A stretch of DNA of 64,000 bases from Pseudomonadota bacterium (lineage in GTDB: Bacteria > Desulfobacterota > Binatia > Binatales > Binataceae). Numbering within the stretch: the stretch's first letter is position 1; the number at the start of each line of letters is the position of its first letter. The notes beneath the pieces were generated by a model, which saw only the letters and a list, made by a program, of their open reading frames with translations, made no database searches and was not told the DNA's origin. Of this stretch, positions 34,175 through 42,627 are shown piece after piece. Both the position numbers and the translations under genes were made by a program. Where the stretch lies: contig JAJPHZ010000016.1 in assembly GCA_021325025.1 (NCBI GenBank), forward strand, positions 186,001-250,000, written 5' to 3'.

Positions 34175-35350
34175 CTAGCCCGGCTCCATCCCGTTGTCGG
34201 CTCGGCGCACATCGGCGCTGCGCAGATGGCGCCGCGACCTGGAATGGTAGACGGCGCGCCGCAAATGGTGGCGAGTGGCGCGTGAGCCGGCGACGTGCCT
34301 GACGTGTCTGGTGCGATGATGCGACGCATAGTGGACCGCCGGCGGAGGCGGTTCTTCGTAATCGGGTGCCTCCTGGTCGATCCCGGGGAAGTAGGCCTCC
34401 CGATACTGGTAGACCTGCAGCGCGGCGAGAAACTCTGAATAGTAATTCTTGCTGGCGAATCCAAAGTGCGGTCCGTCCCAACGGCGCAGGATTTCGCAGT
34501 AATCGCCGCCGCCGGTGGCCTCTACCGCCTGAAGCATGCCGCCGGTGCCATAGTTGTACGCGGTTATCGCCAGCGGCCAACTGCCCAGCAATTCATGGTT
34601 GTGCAGCAACAGTTGGGCGGCGGCTTCGGTAGCCTTGGAAGGATTCAGGCGGTCGTCGCGCCGGCCGTTTACCGTCATGTACTGCTTGCCGGTCGAACGC
34701 GTGAATTGCCATAAACCCATCGCCCCGCACTTGGAGCGCGCATACAGATGGAAGCCCGATTCCACCGTAGGCAGCAACGCCAGTTCCTGCGGCAGGCCAT
34801 AGGAGCGGAAAACGCTTTGTATGCGCGGCAGGTAGAGTTGTGCGCGCACCAGGCTTTCGCGAAAGCGCTCCGCCATCCCCTGTTGCACCCGCAGGTTTTG
34901 CGCTGCCGCCGCGTAATTCGGGTTGCGCTCGCCCTTAAACAGGCTCGCCACGCGCTGCTCTTCATAGGTAGCGGGCTGATGGCCTGTCGCCAGCCGATTC
35001 AGGATGTCGGCGTACTTGGTTTTAAGATAGGTGTTCGCCCATTCGACATCGGTCGCGGTGGGGCTGCCATCACCGGGGATGCGCAGGACCTGGTAGATCT
35101 TCCAGACTTGATCCTTGTCGTGGACGACAAACTCACGTTCCGAGTAGGCCGTGAAGACGTCGACCCAAAACTTGATGTTAGGTTCGATCGAGGCTGGTCT
35201 TGGAAATTCCAGCGCCCGATGGCGTGGCACAAGCGTCTCGGCGCGCCCCGAACCAGGACCAGCGACGGCGCATAGCACCAGCACCGGCGCCATCCAGGCC
35301 GTCAACCGGGCCCACCGATCGAATGTACACAGTCGGCTCCAATCCTCCAT
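34175..35350 (-). CDS. MltD-like lytic transglycosylase with a His/Arg-rich tail
   Basis: 391 residues. The signal sequence is around 18-36 ('AWMAPVLVLCAVAGPGSG'). The SLT domain (about 165-310) has the catalytic Glu in 'LLPTVESGFH', followed by 'SKCGAMGLWQFTRSTGKQYM' and 'ITAYNYGTGGM', all diagnostic of MltD-type enzymes that cleave peptidoglycan glycan strands to 1,6-anhydro products. No LysM repeats are seen. Instead the last ~55 residues are very basic, with many His and Arg ('ASHHRTRHVRH', 'RSRRHLRSADVRR'), which is unusual for this family and might bind peptidoglycan, DNA or metal. It stands between glnE and pyrF with gaps of about 160 bp on each side. Confidence 0.9.
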   Translation of the reverse strand: MEDWSRLCTFDRWARLTAWMAPVLVLCAVAGPGSGRAETLVPRHRALEFPRPASIEPNIKFWVDVFTAYSEREFVVHDKDQVWKIYQVLRIPGDGSPTATDVEWANTYLKTKYADILNRLATGHQPATYEEQRVASLFKGERNPNYAAAAQNLRVQQGMAERFRESLVRAQLYLPRIQSVFRSYGLPQELALLPTVESGFHLYARSKCGAMGLWQFTRSTGKQYMTVNGRRDDRLNPSKATEAAAQLLLHNHELLGSWPLAITAYNYGTGGMLQAVEATGGGDYCEILRRWDGPHFGFASKNYYSEFLAALQVYQYREAYFPGIDQEAPDYEEPPPPAVHYASHHRTRHVRHVAGSRATRHHLRRAVYHSRSRRHLRSADVRRADNGMEPG

Positions 35351-35511
35351 CGACCCACCACCCCGGTTTTTTAATCAACAGGCCTCGATCGCTTGTATTC
35401 TCAGCTAGCAAGTGAAGTCAAGCCTGCCGACCTCAATCAGCATCGGCGGGCTACAGCGTGGCTTCTCCCATCATACGAATAAAAGGCGAACACCTGCCGG
35501 CGTGCGCACTG

Positions 35512-36375
35512 CTAGCTGCGGCGATGCGCGGACAGGGCACGGTTGAGTTCGTCGCGCATCGCAGCAGCGGCCCGGCGCGCGGCACCAGCCGGCGATTCGT
35601 CCGCGCTGCGCGCCGCATACATCAAACCGCGGCTGGCATTGACAATTACGCCCAAGCCATCGGGCCGCGCGGCGGCCACCGCGTCCTGGGCACTGGCGCC
35701 TTGGGCGCCAAACCCGGGCGCTAGCACGATTGCGGAAGGCATCAGGGTCCGCGCGCGGGCGGCCTGGGCCGGATAGGTTGCACCGATTACCGCACCTACT
35801 GAACTCAGGCCGCAGCGCCCCACGAAGTCGCTGCCCCATCCGTTGACCCGCTCTGCCACCGCCTCCCATAGCGGGCGTCCGCCGGCGTCGAGGTCCTGAA
35901 ATTCGCCCGATGAGGGGTTGGAGGTTTTCACCAGCACGAAAAGGCCCCGCCCGGCCCGCACCCGCGCCACGAAGGGCGCCAGCGCATCGCTGCCCAGGTA
36001 GGGATTGACCGTTACGGCATCGCAACCGAAATCGCCGTCGCCAAGGAAGGCTTCGGCGTAGGCGGCCGAGGTGCTGCCGATGTCGCCGCGTTTGGCATCG
36101 GCGATGATGATCAAGCCTCGGCTTTTTGCAAAGCGGAGGACCTCAACAAAGGCGGCCATTCCCTCCAGGCCGCGGGCCTCGAAAAACGCCAACTGCGGTT
36201 TGACCGCAACGACGAACTCGGCGCACGCGTCGATGATGTCGCAGCAGAAGCGGGCCAGAGTCGTGCCGGTGGGAATGCCGGGCCCGCCGGGCCGATCGAG
36301 TTGCGGATCGACGCCCAGCACCAGCGGGCTATGCTTTTGACGCTGCGCTTCGAGCAGCCGATCGGCGAAATCCAT
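35512..36375 (-). CDS. pyrF: Orotidine-5'-phosphate decarboxylase (type 2)
   Basis: 287 residues, the size of the longer (type 2) subfamily. It forms UMP from OMP. The N-terminal 'PLVLGVDPQLDRPGG' holds the first conserved Asp, 'KPQLAFFEA' the Lys and Glu region, and 'IADAKRGDIGSTSAAYA' the catalytic Lys-Asp motif. 'GVIVNASRGLMYA' closes the barrel near the phosphate site. It is a single gene, divergent from the DoxX-like gene. Confidence 0.95.
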   Translation of the reverse strand: MDFADRLLEAQRQKHSPLVLGVDPQLDRPGGPGIPTGTTLARFCCDIIDACAEFVVAVKPQLAFFEARGLEGMAAFVEVLRFAKSRGLIIIADAKRGDIGSTSAAYAEAFLGDGDFGCDAVTVNPYLGSDALAPFVARVRAGRGLFVLVKTSNPSSGEFQDLDAGGRPLWEAVAERVNGWGSDFVGRCGLSSVGAVIGATYPAQAARARTLMPSAIVLAPGFGAQGASAQDAVAAARPDGLGVIVNASRGLMYAARSADESPAGAARRAAAAMRDELNRALSAHRRS

Positions 36376-36483
36376 GGTGCAATGCTAGCGGCCGGTGCCG
36401 CGCAAAGCCATGCAATCAAAGCGGGCATTCAGCGGAGCTTTGAAGTATACTGCGGCGCCAACCGGTTATAGGAGAGCCAGGAA

Positions 36484-36870
36484 ATGAAGACAATCGCCGC
36501 AATTCCCCGCATCCTGTTGGGACTGGTTTTTGGGGTGATGCCATGGATGGCAATCCTGCATCGGGGACCGAATCCTCCGATGCCTCCGGCGGCGCTCGAT
36601 TTCGCATCGGCGCTGGCGAAAACCGGCTACATGATGCCGTTGATTTGGGGAACGGAAATCGTGGCCGGACTGATGATTCTGCTGGGAATCTTCGTCCCCT
36701 TCGCGCTGGTACTGCTGGCGCCGGTTTTGGTCAACATCTTCCTGTTCCATGCCTTTCTGGCGCCCAGCGGCCGCGGACTCGCCTATCTCGTCTGTCTGCT
36801 GGCGCTGATCGTAGCGTGGCAGTATCGGCGCGCATTCGACTCCTTGTTCGTATCCGGTGCTGGCGCCTGA
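36484..36870 (+). CDS. DoxX-like four-helix membrane protein
   Basis: 128 residues with four hydrophobic helices (about 5-25, 46-70, 72-92, 99-117). 'RILLGLVFGVMPWMAILHRG' at the start and 'GTEIVAGLMILLGIFVPFAL' in the middle match the DoxX family. These proteins are linked to redox or quinone-related membrane functions, but the role here is unknown. The ribosome site AGGAGAG precedes the ATG, and a TATACT box at about 36443 could be the -10 of its promoter. It is divergent from pyrF. Confidence 0.85.
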   Translation: MKTIAAIPRILLGLVFGVMPWMAILHRGPNPPMPPAALDFASALAKTGYMMPLIWGTEIVAGLMILLGIFVPFALVLLAPVLVNIFLFHAFLAPSGRGLAYLVCLLALIVAWQYRRAFDSLFVSGAGA

Positions 36871-36938
36871 TTCGCTGACGTCATGCGGCAGACGCTGCGC
36901 CGCGCGCACACCAGCTTGGCGCGGCTCCGGAGGTTGTT

Positions 36939-36998
36939 ATGTTCGGCGTCGTACTCACAGCGGTGCTTCGACGCAGCGATGGGTGCGCTGCTTGCTGA
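36939..36998 (+). other. Possible 19-residue leader ORF before the phosphotransferase gene
   Basis: The ATG at 36939 has a strong ribosome site (TCCGGAGG) and opens a 19-codon frame ending in TGA at 36998. Its start region (36924-36941) matches the start region of the next gene (37084-37101) at 16 of 18 positions. It may be a leader peptide, a decayed duplicate of the gene start, or chance. No function is claimed. Confidence 0.25.
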
Positions 36999-37098
36999 GG
37001 GTGTCGATGGCGCCGAACGTTGCCGCACCAGCCAGGGCCGGGTGCGGCTACGCGCGCGCCATCAAATGTGGTAGTTTGCCGTGGGTCCGGAGGTTTTT

Positions 37099-38463
37099 AT
37101 GGCTGAGTTGGTCGAATCAGACGTTATCGCATGGGCCGAGGCGGCGCTGGGTGCCAAGGTGGTTGACTACACGCGCCAATCGCGCGACAACGGCGGACGT
37201 CCGGCGTGGTTCATCACTTGCCAAAACGGCACACAGCCGGTGCGCTACTATATCCGCGGCAACCGCGGTCCCAGCTTCGAATACAATAGCATCTACAGCC
37301 TGGAGCGCGAGGCGCGCCTGCTCAAGACGCTGAAAAAGCATGGTATCCCGGTGCCAGCAGTTGTGGCCGAATCCAGAAATCCCTACGCCGTCATCCTGGA
37401 ATTCGTCGACGGACTCGACGACTTCACCCTGATTACCGACCAGCGCGAGCGCGACGAATACGGGCGGCAGTTCGGGGAAATCCTGGCCCGATGGCATGCG
37501 ATCCCGGTCAGCGAGTTCGAGAAAATCGGCTTTCGCGTGCCCAAAACCGGCGAGGAATACCTGGTCCAGGACCTCGAGGTGTGGGAGAAGGGCTGTTTTC
37601 CCCATCTCAAGGAGCCGGTTCCGCTGGTCACCTTCGCCTGCCAGTGGATGCGCCGCAATCCGCCCCAGCCGCCCAAGCGTCCGGTGCTGGCGCAGGGCGA
37701 CACCGGTCCGGGCCAGTTCATCTTCAAGGACGGACGTATCAAGGCGGTGGTCGATTGGGAGCTGGCATTTATCGGCGATCCGATGAACGAGCTGGCGCGC
37801 ATCCGCACGCGCGACATGTGGTATCCGACCGGCAATCTGCCCAAGTGGTTTCAGTATTACAGCGAGTATTCGGGAACGCCGCTGGATCTCGACAAGATTC
37901 GCTACTACAGCATAATCGCGATGATGACCACGGCGCTGGCGCTGGGTCCGGTCGCGCAGCGCCTGGATCCGCGCGACGTGCATGCGGAATGGATTGCCGA
38001 GGAGATCTGGTCCAAGCGCGCGACCATCGAATGCCTGGCCGAAGCAATCGGCGTCAAGCTCGAACCGCCGGCGATCCCCACTCCCGAACGCGGCCGTATA
38101 TCGGAGCTGTTCGACGTGCTGGAAGAGAACCTGCGCGAGGAGCAATTCGCGCGCATCGAGGACCGCTTCCTACGCTACCGCATGAGTATGGACCTGCGGC
38201 TGCTGACGCACATCCGCCATCTGACCGAGGTCGGGCGCCAGATCGAGGCCGACGACCTTGACGACATGAAGGCGATTTTGGGGCGCCGGCCGCACAGCCG
38301 GCGCGAGGGCATGGTGGCGATGGACGAATTCGTGCGCCGCGCCGGTCCCGACATGGACGCCGAGTTGACGCGCTACTTCTATCGCCACGCGATGCGCGAG
38401 GAAGCGCTGATGCGCGGTGCGATGGGCCGCGTCGAGAACGCGGTGGTGTCGCCGATCGCGTGA
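37099..38463 (+). CDS. APH-family phosphotransferase (ACAD10-type kinase-like)
   Basis: 454 residues from the ATG at 37099, chosen because TCCGGAGG lies 6 bp upstream; an in-frame GTG at 37081 lacks a site. The N-lobe runs from about 20 to 110 and the C-lobe follows. The catalytic loop reads 'VLAQGDTGPGQFIF': the catalytic Asp is kept, but the usual HGD is QGD and the usual Asn is Gln. The metal Asp is in 'VVDWELAFIGDP'. A C-terminal helical domain of about 130 residues follows. This family phosphorylates small hydroxyl compounds (hydroxyacyl-CoA in ACAD10) or choline-like substrates, not necessarily antibiotics. Substrate unknown. It converges on the amidohydrolase gene. Confidence 0.82.
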   Translation: MAELVESDVIAWAEAALGAKVVDYTRQSRDNGGRPAWFITCQNGTQPVRYYIRGNRGPSFEYNSIYSLEREARLLKTLKKHGIPVPAVVAESRNPYAVILEFVDGLDDFTLITDQRERDEYGRQFGEILARWHAIPVSEFEKIGFRVPKTGEEYLVQDLEVWEKGCFPHLKEPVPLVTFACQWMRRNPPQPPKRPVLAQGDTGPGQFIFKDGRIKAVVDWELAFIGDPMNELARIRTRDMWYPTGNLPKWFQYYSEYSGTPLDLDKIRYYSIIAMMTTALALGPVAQRLDPRDVHAEWIAEEIWSKRATIECLAEAIGVKLEPPAIPTPERGRISELFDVLEENLREEQFARIEDRFLRYRMSMDLRLLTHIRHLTEVGRQIEADDLDDMKAILGRRPHSRREGMVAMDEFVRRAGPDMDAELTRYFYRHAMREEALMRGAMGRVENAVVSPIA

Positions 38464-38464
38464 A

Positions 38465-39295
38465 TCAGCGCAGCGCCGGCCACAGGCTGAGTGCCGTTTC
38501 GCCGAAAATCCAGCGTTGATCCTCTGCCGGCAGGAAGGCGAGCTGCGCGCGCGCCAGCTCAACCTGTTGGTCGAGCGTGCGATCGTAAGTCGCGGGAAAG
38601 TTGGACCCCCACATGATTTGCCGCGCGCCGAAGCAATCCACCAGGCGGCGGAAGAACTCCGCTGCGCTGCTGCGCCCGGCCATCGCAGCGTCGATGCTGA
38701 CGGTGGAAAATTTGAGGTAGCAGTTGGGAAACCTGGCCAGCTCGAACAGGGGTTGGACCTCCGCGTAGGGCGGGCCCCCGCTCAGCCTGGGCGTCGCCAT
38801 ATGGTCCAGCGCCACCTTGAGGGTCGTAAAGCGTTGCAGCAGCCCCGCCAGCACGCGCAGTTGATGGAATTGCGTCATCAGACACAGCGGGATTTGCAAC
38901 GCCGCGATCTGCTCCCACACGGGCCGCAGCCGGGGATCGTCAAGGGCCAGATCCGGCCGGTCGAGCGTGACCAGACGCGCGCCGTGCAAGCCCCGCTCGC
39001 GAGTCCAATACGCGATCCGCTCCGGCGCGCGCTCCAGGTTCGGGTCGATCGCAAGCACGCCGGCGAACCGATCGGGATAGCGCGCGACACTGTCTGCCAA
39101 ATAGCTGTTGTCGGCCTCGTATGCTCCGTAAGCCTGAACCACAACGGCGCGGTCGATGCCGGCCTGTTTCATAAAACCGAGCATCTCCTCGGCCGACAGA
39201 TCGCGAACCCATCCGCCCAGAAAACCTCGCGCCACGCGTCTTGGATATTTGCGCTGATCGGGCGCCACAATATGACAATGCGTTTCGACGAGCAT
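38465..39295 (-). CDS. Amidohydrolase family (lactonase/decarboxylase-like TIM barrel)
   Basis: 276 residues. The N-terminal 'VETHCHI' gives the metal-binding H-x-H pair. 'GARLV', 'VALDHMATPRL' (His and Asp) and 'MWGSNFPAT' near the end match the amidohydrolase_2 group, which includes 2-pyrone-4,6-dicarboxylate lactonase and ACMSD-type decarboxylases. The last conserved Asp, usually in 'GSDWP', is Asn in 'GSNFP', as in lactonase-type members. The reaction is not known. It lies 44 bp downstream of the amidase gene and could act after it in degrading an amide or aromatic compound. Confidence 0.85.
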   Translation of the reverse strand: MLVETHCHIVAPDQRKYPRRVARGFLGGWVRDLSAEEMLGFMKQAGIDRAVVVQAYGAYEADNSYLADSVARYPDRFAGVLAIDPNLERAPERIAYWTRERGLHGARLVTLDRPDLALDDPRLRPVWEQIAALQIPLCLMTQFHQLRVLAGLLQRFTTLKVALDHMATPRLSGGPPYAEVQPLFELARFPNCYLKFSTVSIDAAMAGRSSAAEFFRRLVDCFGARQIMWGSNFPATYDRTLDQQVELARAQLAFLPAEDQRWIFGETALSLWPALR

Positions 39296-39339
39296 CGCGG
39301 TCGAGGCTCCTTGCCCACAATGCCTTAGCGCTGCGGCGA

Positions 39340-40506
39340 TTAGAGACCCAGGCGCGCTGCCAGATCAAGCAGCATCCGATCGGCGCCGCGCGGACCCAGC
39401 AGGCTGAGGCCGACAGGACAGCCATCCACGGCCGCGGCCGGGATATTGACTTGCGGCAGCTCGCACAGCGACGCGATGCAAGTCACGGCCATCAGCGCGG
39501 TGCGACCCGCGGGCGTGTCAGCCCGGCCGCGCAGCGGCGCTGGGAACGGCGTGGTCGGCATGCATGCAACGGCGCCCGGCGTCAGGATCGCGTCGAGTCT
39601 GGCGCGGGCGTCCCCTCGTACCCTGAGTGCGGTGCGGTAATCGTCGGCTGTGATCCGTGCGGCAGCCTCATAGCGCGCGGCGATTGCGGGAGCGAATCGC
39701 GGCTGCACCCTTTCAATCCATCCGCCGTGATTGGACCACGCCTCATAGCCGGTGATCGTGCCGTAAGCGCCGCACCACCCATCCAGACCTTGCGGACACA
39801 CGATCGCATGACCGACGCTGCCGACCATGTCTCCCAATCGGTGCACTGCAGGACGCGCCGCCTGTCGCACGTCGGCGGCTGCGATCGCCCACAAATCGTC
39901 GAGGATCATCAAGCGCTGGGGGGCAGCCGGATGGGGCAGGGCGCCCAGCAGCACCTCGCCTACGCGGCGCAAAGTTCGGGCGTCGCGCGCGAACCATCCC
40001 GCCGTGTCGGCGCTCGGCACGTGCGGCACCATGCCGGAGGTCGGCACAATGCCATACGTGGGGCGAATTCCGAACAGTCCGCAGAAACTGGCGGGAACCC
40101 GCACAGAGCCGCCTGTGTCGGAGCCCAGGGCGAAATCGCACAGCGTGCCGGCGACTGCCGCGGCCGATCCGCTGGAGGAGCCGCCCGTGGTGCGGTCGGG
40201 CGCACGCGGATTAATCGGCGCGCCGTAGTGAATGTTGTCGCCTGCCAGGCTGTAGGCGAGTTCATCAAGGATTGTCTTGCCGACCAGATTGGCCCCGGCC
40301 TCAAGCAGCATCGAGAGCGCACGCGCGGTCGTGGCGGCAGGTGCATGGGTCCGCAGCCAGTCGGGATTGCCGGCGCAGCACGTAAAACCCGCCACCTCGA
40401 AATTATCCTTGGCGGCAAACGTCAAACCAGCGAGCACTCCACCGGACGCGCCGCCGATAGCGACGTCGCAATGCCGGCAAAAGGCGCCAAACCGATCCTG
40501 GGTCAT
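39340..40506 (-). CDS. Amidase signature family hydrolase
   Basis: 388 residues from the ATG at 40506, which has GTGAGG upstream; the frame opens at a GTG at 40542. The Ser-cisSer-Lys triad is complete: the Lys in 'FAAKDNFEV', the bridging Ser in 'TTGGSSSGSAAAVA' and the nucleophile Ser in 'GSDTGGSVRVPAS'. The length is shorter than GatA (about 480) and no gatB or gatC is nearby, so it is a catabolic amidase (for example of the indoleacetamide or mandelamide type) rather than the tRNA amidotransferase subunit. It lies downstream of ispD on the same strand and upstream of the amidohydrolase. Confidence 0.9.
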   Translation of the reverse strand: MTQDRFGAFCRHCDVAIGGASGGVLAGLTFAAKDNFEVAGFTCCAGNPDWLRTHAPAATTARALSMLLEAGANLVGKTILDELAYSLAGDNIHYGAPINPRAPDRTTGGSSSGSAAAVAGTLCDFALGSDTGGSVRVPASFCGLFGIRPTYGIVPTSGMVPHVPSADTAGWFARDARTLRRVGEVLLGALPHPAAPQRLMILDDLWAIAAADVRQAARPAVHRLGDMVGSVGHAIVCPQGLDGWCGAYGTITGYEAWSNHGGWIERVQPRFAPAIAARYEAAARITADDYRTALRVRGDARARLDAILTPGAVACMPTTPFPAPLRGRADTPAGRTALMAVTCIASLCELPQVNIPAAAVDGCPVGLSLLGPRGADRMLLDLAARLGL

Positions 40507-40572
40507 ATCGGCCTCACAAACCGCTCGGGCATGGCTATCCACGCATCCCGCTACGGGGCGCGTCGATGATCT

Positions 40573-41277
40573 TCACTCAAACTGGCGGGCCAGCAAGGGG
40601 TCGGCGGCGATCAGCGCCTGGGCCATTCGCAAATCCTCCGCGGTGGTGATTTTAAAGTTCAGCGCCGAACCGGGGACGATTTCGACCCGCGCTCCCAAAC
40701 GCTCGACCAAAAAGGCGTCGTCGGTGGCGAGGATGCCCGCGGCCGGGTTGGTGGAGTGGGCGGCGACCAGCAGGTCGCGTTTGAAGGCTTGCGGCGTTTG
40801 CGCGGCGAACAGGCCCTGGCGCGGGCGGGTGGCGATAATCGAGTTATGCGCCGCTTCCTTGAGCGTATCCGCCACTGGAATTGCGGCGATGGCGCCGCCG
40901 TTGCGCGCGGCCGCTTCGATACATCCGGCGAACAGGCGGGACGGCGCAAACGGACGCGCCGCATCGTGCACGAGCACCACGCTGCTGTGCGCGCTGGCCA
41001 GCGCCAGCGCGATGCGCACCGAATCCTGGCGCTCGGCGCCGCCAGCGGTCAGCTTGAGCGCGACACCCAGCCCGGCCTGGCGCGCCGCATGCTGGGCGGC
41101 GGCCTCTTTTCCGGGCGGAATCGCGACGATTACCTCGCCGATCGCCGCGACCTCGCGGATGCTGCGCAGCGAGTAATACAGCAGCGGGCGGCCGCCCAGT
41201 TCAACGAACGCCTTGGGCTGCGAATGGCCCAGCCGCACGCCACTGCCCGCCGCTACGACTATCGCCGATACCTTCAC
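40573..41277 (-). CDS. ispD: 2-C-methyl-D-erythritol 4-phosphate cytidylyltransferase
   Basis: 234 residues from the GTG at 41277; the frame is open further but overlaps the Trm112-like gene. It makes CDP-ME in the MEP isoprenoid pathway. Signatures are 'VVAAGSGVRLG' with the CTP-binding Lys in 'QPKAFVELGG', 'GGAERQDSV', 'VLVHDAARPF', 'FAAQTPQAF', 'TDDAFLVE' and 'NFKITTAEDL'. IspF is not fused or adjacent. It occupies the position after lpxK and trm112 where enterobacteria have kdsB; the motifs are clearly IspD, not KdsB. Confidence 0.95.
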   Translation of the reverse strand: MKVSAIVVAAGSGVRLGHSQPKAFVELGGRPLLYYSLRSIREVAAIGEVIVAIPPGKEAAAQHAARQAGLGVALKLTAGGAERQDSVRIALALASAHSSVVLVHDAARPFAPSRLFAGCIEAAARNGGAIAAIPVADTLKEAAHNSIIATRPRQGLFAAQTPQAFKRDLLVAAHSTNPAAGILATDDAFLVERLGARVEIVPGSALNFKITTAEDLRMAQALIAADPLLARQFE

Positions 41278-41303
41278 GGTTCGATGGCGGGGCTCACTTC
41301 CCG

Positions 41304-41474
41304 CTATGCGAGGGGCTTGGCCTCGTCGATCAGCATGATCGGAATGTCGTCCTTGATCGGGTAGAGTAGCTTGCAGGCCGCGCACACCAGTCCGTCCTGC
41401 GCCTCGTTCAATTTTATCTGACCCTTGCACTTGGGACAGGCAAGGATCTCCAACAGGTCCTGACTAAGCACCAC
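41304..41474 (-). CDS. Trm112/YcaR-like small zinc-ribbon protein
   Basis: 56 residues starting at GTG 41474 (or GTG 41471), with a near-perfect AGGAGGT ribosome site 7 bp upstream. The zinc ribbon is complete: 'CPKC' at about 13-16 and 'CAAC' at about 35-38, followed by 'LLYPIKDDIPIMLIDEA'. This is the Trm112/UPF0434 family. The eukaryotic member activates methyltransferases; the role of bacterial members is less clear. It overlaps the lpxK 3' end by 11 bp and lies 26 bp before ispD. The lpxK-ycaR linkage is also found in E. coli. Confidence 0.9.
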   Translation of the reverse strand: MVLSQDLLEILACPKCKGQIKLNEAQDGLVCAACKLLYPIKDDIPIMLIDEAKPLA

Positions 41475-42627
41475 TTAACGCACCTCCTTTGGCTGCCGCG
41501 GCGCGCGCGGTGGGCAGGCGGTCAATCCCCAGCGCCATCAGCAGCAAACGCTCCTCATCCGCCCCCATCGAAATCTCCAGGCGCAGTGCGGCAATCGAAT
41601 TGCGAGGGAACGGAAAACGCTCGAGCTTGATCAGATCCTTTTCCGTGGTCACGACCAGGTCGGCGGTCGCGGCGGCGCGCCAGATACGCTGCCAGTCCGA
41701 TGCGGTGTACTGATAATGGTCGGGATACTCCAATACGCCGACCAGGTCTGCTTCCAGTTCACGCAGCATCGAGTAAAACGAACGCGGATCGGCCAGTCCG
41801 CTTACCGCCAGTATACGCCGCCCGCCCAAGCTTTGGGCAGCCGCCTCGCGCCATCGCCCGGTTTCCGGATAGACCAGCACGCGCGGCTCGATTGCGCCGC
41901 GCAGCAGCGCGATTTTGCCAAGCTGTGCGTGGTGCGACGCACTCAAGGCTGGCGTCAGGGCCGGGCGCGGCGCAAGCATCACCACGGCGTCCGCGCGCCG
42001 GGCCGCCCCGATACCTTCTCGCATCGGGCCCGCCGGCAGCACCCATCCGTTGCCGAAGCCGCGCTCGGCGCTGACCAGCAACAGGTTGAGGTCGCGGGTC
42101 AGGCGCAGATGCTGAAAGCCGTCGTCGAGCACCACGATGTCGAGCGGGCCCAATCGCCGCAGCAGGTCAATCGCCTCGATACGCCGGCGTGCAATGGCCA
42201 CGGGACCGTCGAACCCGCGCGCCATCATCACCGCCTCATCGCCGGCCTGCTCGGCCGACAGGTGCACGGTGCGGCCGTCGGAAACCAGGGCCGCCGCACC
42301 GCTGCCCAAGCTGCCGCCGTATCCGCGGCTTACAATCGCTGTGCTGGCTCCCTGCTCCAAAAGCTTGCGCGCCAGATAAAGCGTGAAGGGAGTCTTGGCG
42401 TTGCCGCCGACCGTCAGATTGCCGACGCTGATCACGCGCACACCTTGCGCGGTACGCCGCAACAGCGGCAGACGCCAGAAACCGGCCCGCATCGCGGTCG
42501 CGGCGCGATACAGCACCGCGCACGGCACCATCGCCGACCACACGACGGTTTCCCCGGCCCCCAGCTCCGAGCGCCAATATCGCTCCAGGCGCGGGCGGCG
42601 CCCAATCGGGCGTGCCGGCAGTTTCAT
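41464..42627 (-). CDS. lpxK: Tetraacyldisaccharide 4'-kinase
   Basis: 387 residues. It phosphorylates the 4' position of the lipid A disaccharide at the inner membrane. The Walker A region, 'VISVGNLTVGGNAKTPF', has the LpxK-specific form. 'IVSRGYGG' follows, then 'VLDDGFQHLRLTRDL', the conserved DDGFQH that binds magnesium and substrate, and 'VTTEKDLIKL' near the end. An N-terminal hydrophobic patch is present. The start overlaps the kdtA stop as ATGA, so the two are coupled, and the 3' end overlaps trm112. Confidence 0.96.
   Translation of the reverse strand: MKLPARPIGRRPRLERYWRSELGAGETVVWSAMVPCAVLYRAATAMRAGFWRLPLLRRTAQGVRVISVGNLTVGGNAKTPFTLYLARKLLEQGASTAIVSRGYGGSLGSGAAALVSDGRTVHLSAEQAGDEAVMMARGFDGPVAIARRRIEAIDLLRRLGPLDIVVLDDGFQHLRLTRDLNLLLVSAERGFGNGWVLPAGPMREGIGAARRADAVVMLAPRPALTPALSASHHAQLGKIALLRGAIEPRVLVYPETGRWREAAAQSLGGRRILAVSGLADPRSFYSMLRELEADLVGVLEYPDHYQYTASDWQRIWRAAATADLVVTTEKDLIKLERFPFPRNSIAALRLEISMGADEERLLLMALGIDRLPTARAAAAKGGALSGA

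Noticed and set aside
41278..41430. Longer N-terminus of IspD
   Set aside because: The extension lies over the Trm112-like gene in another frame. The IspD fold starts at GTG 41277.
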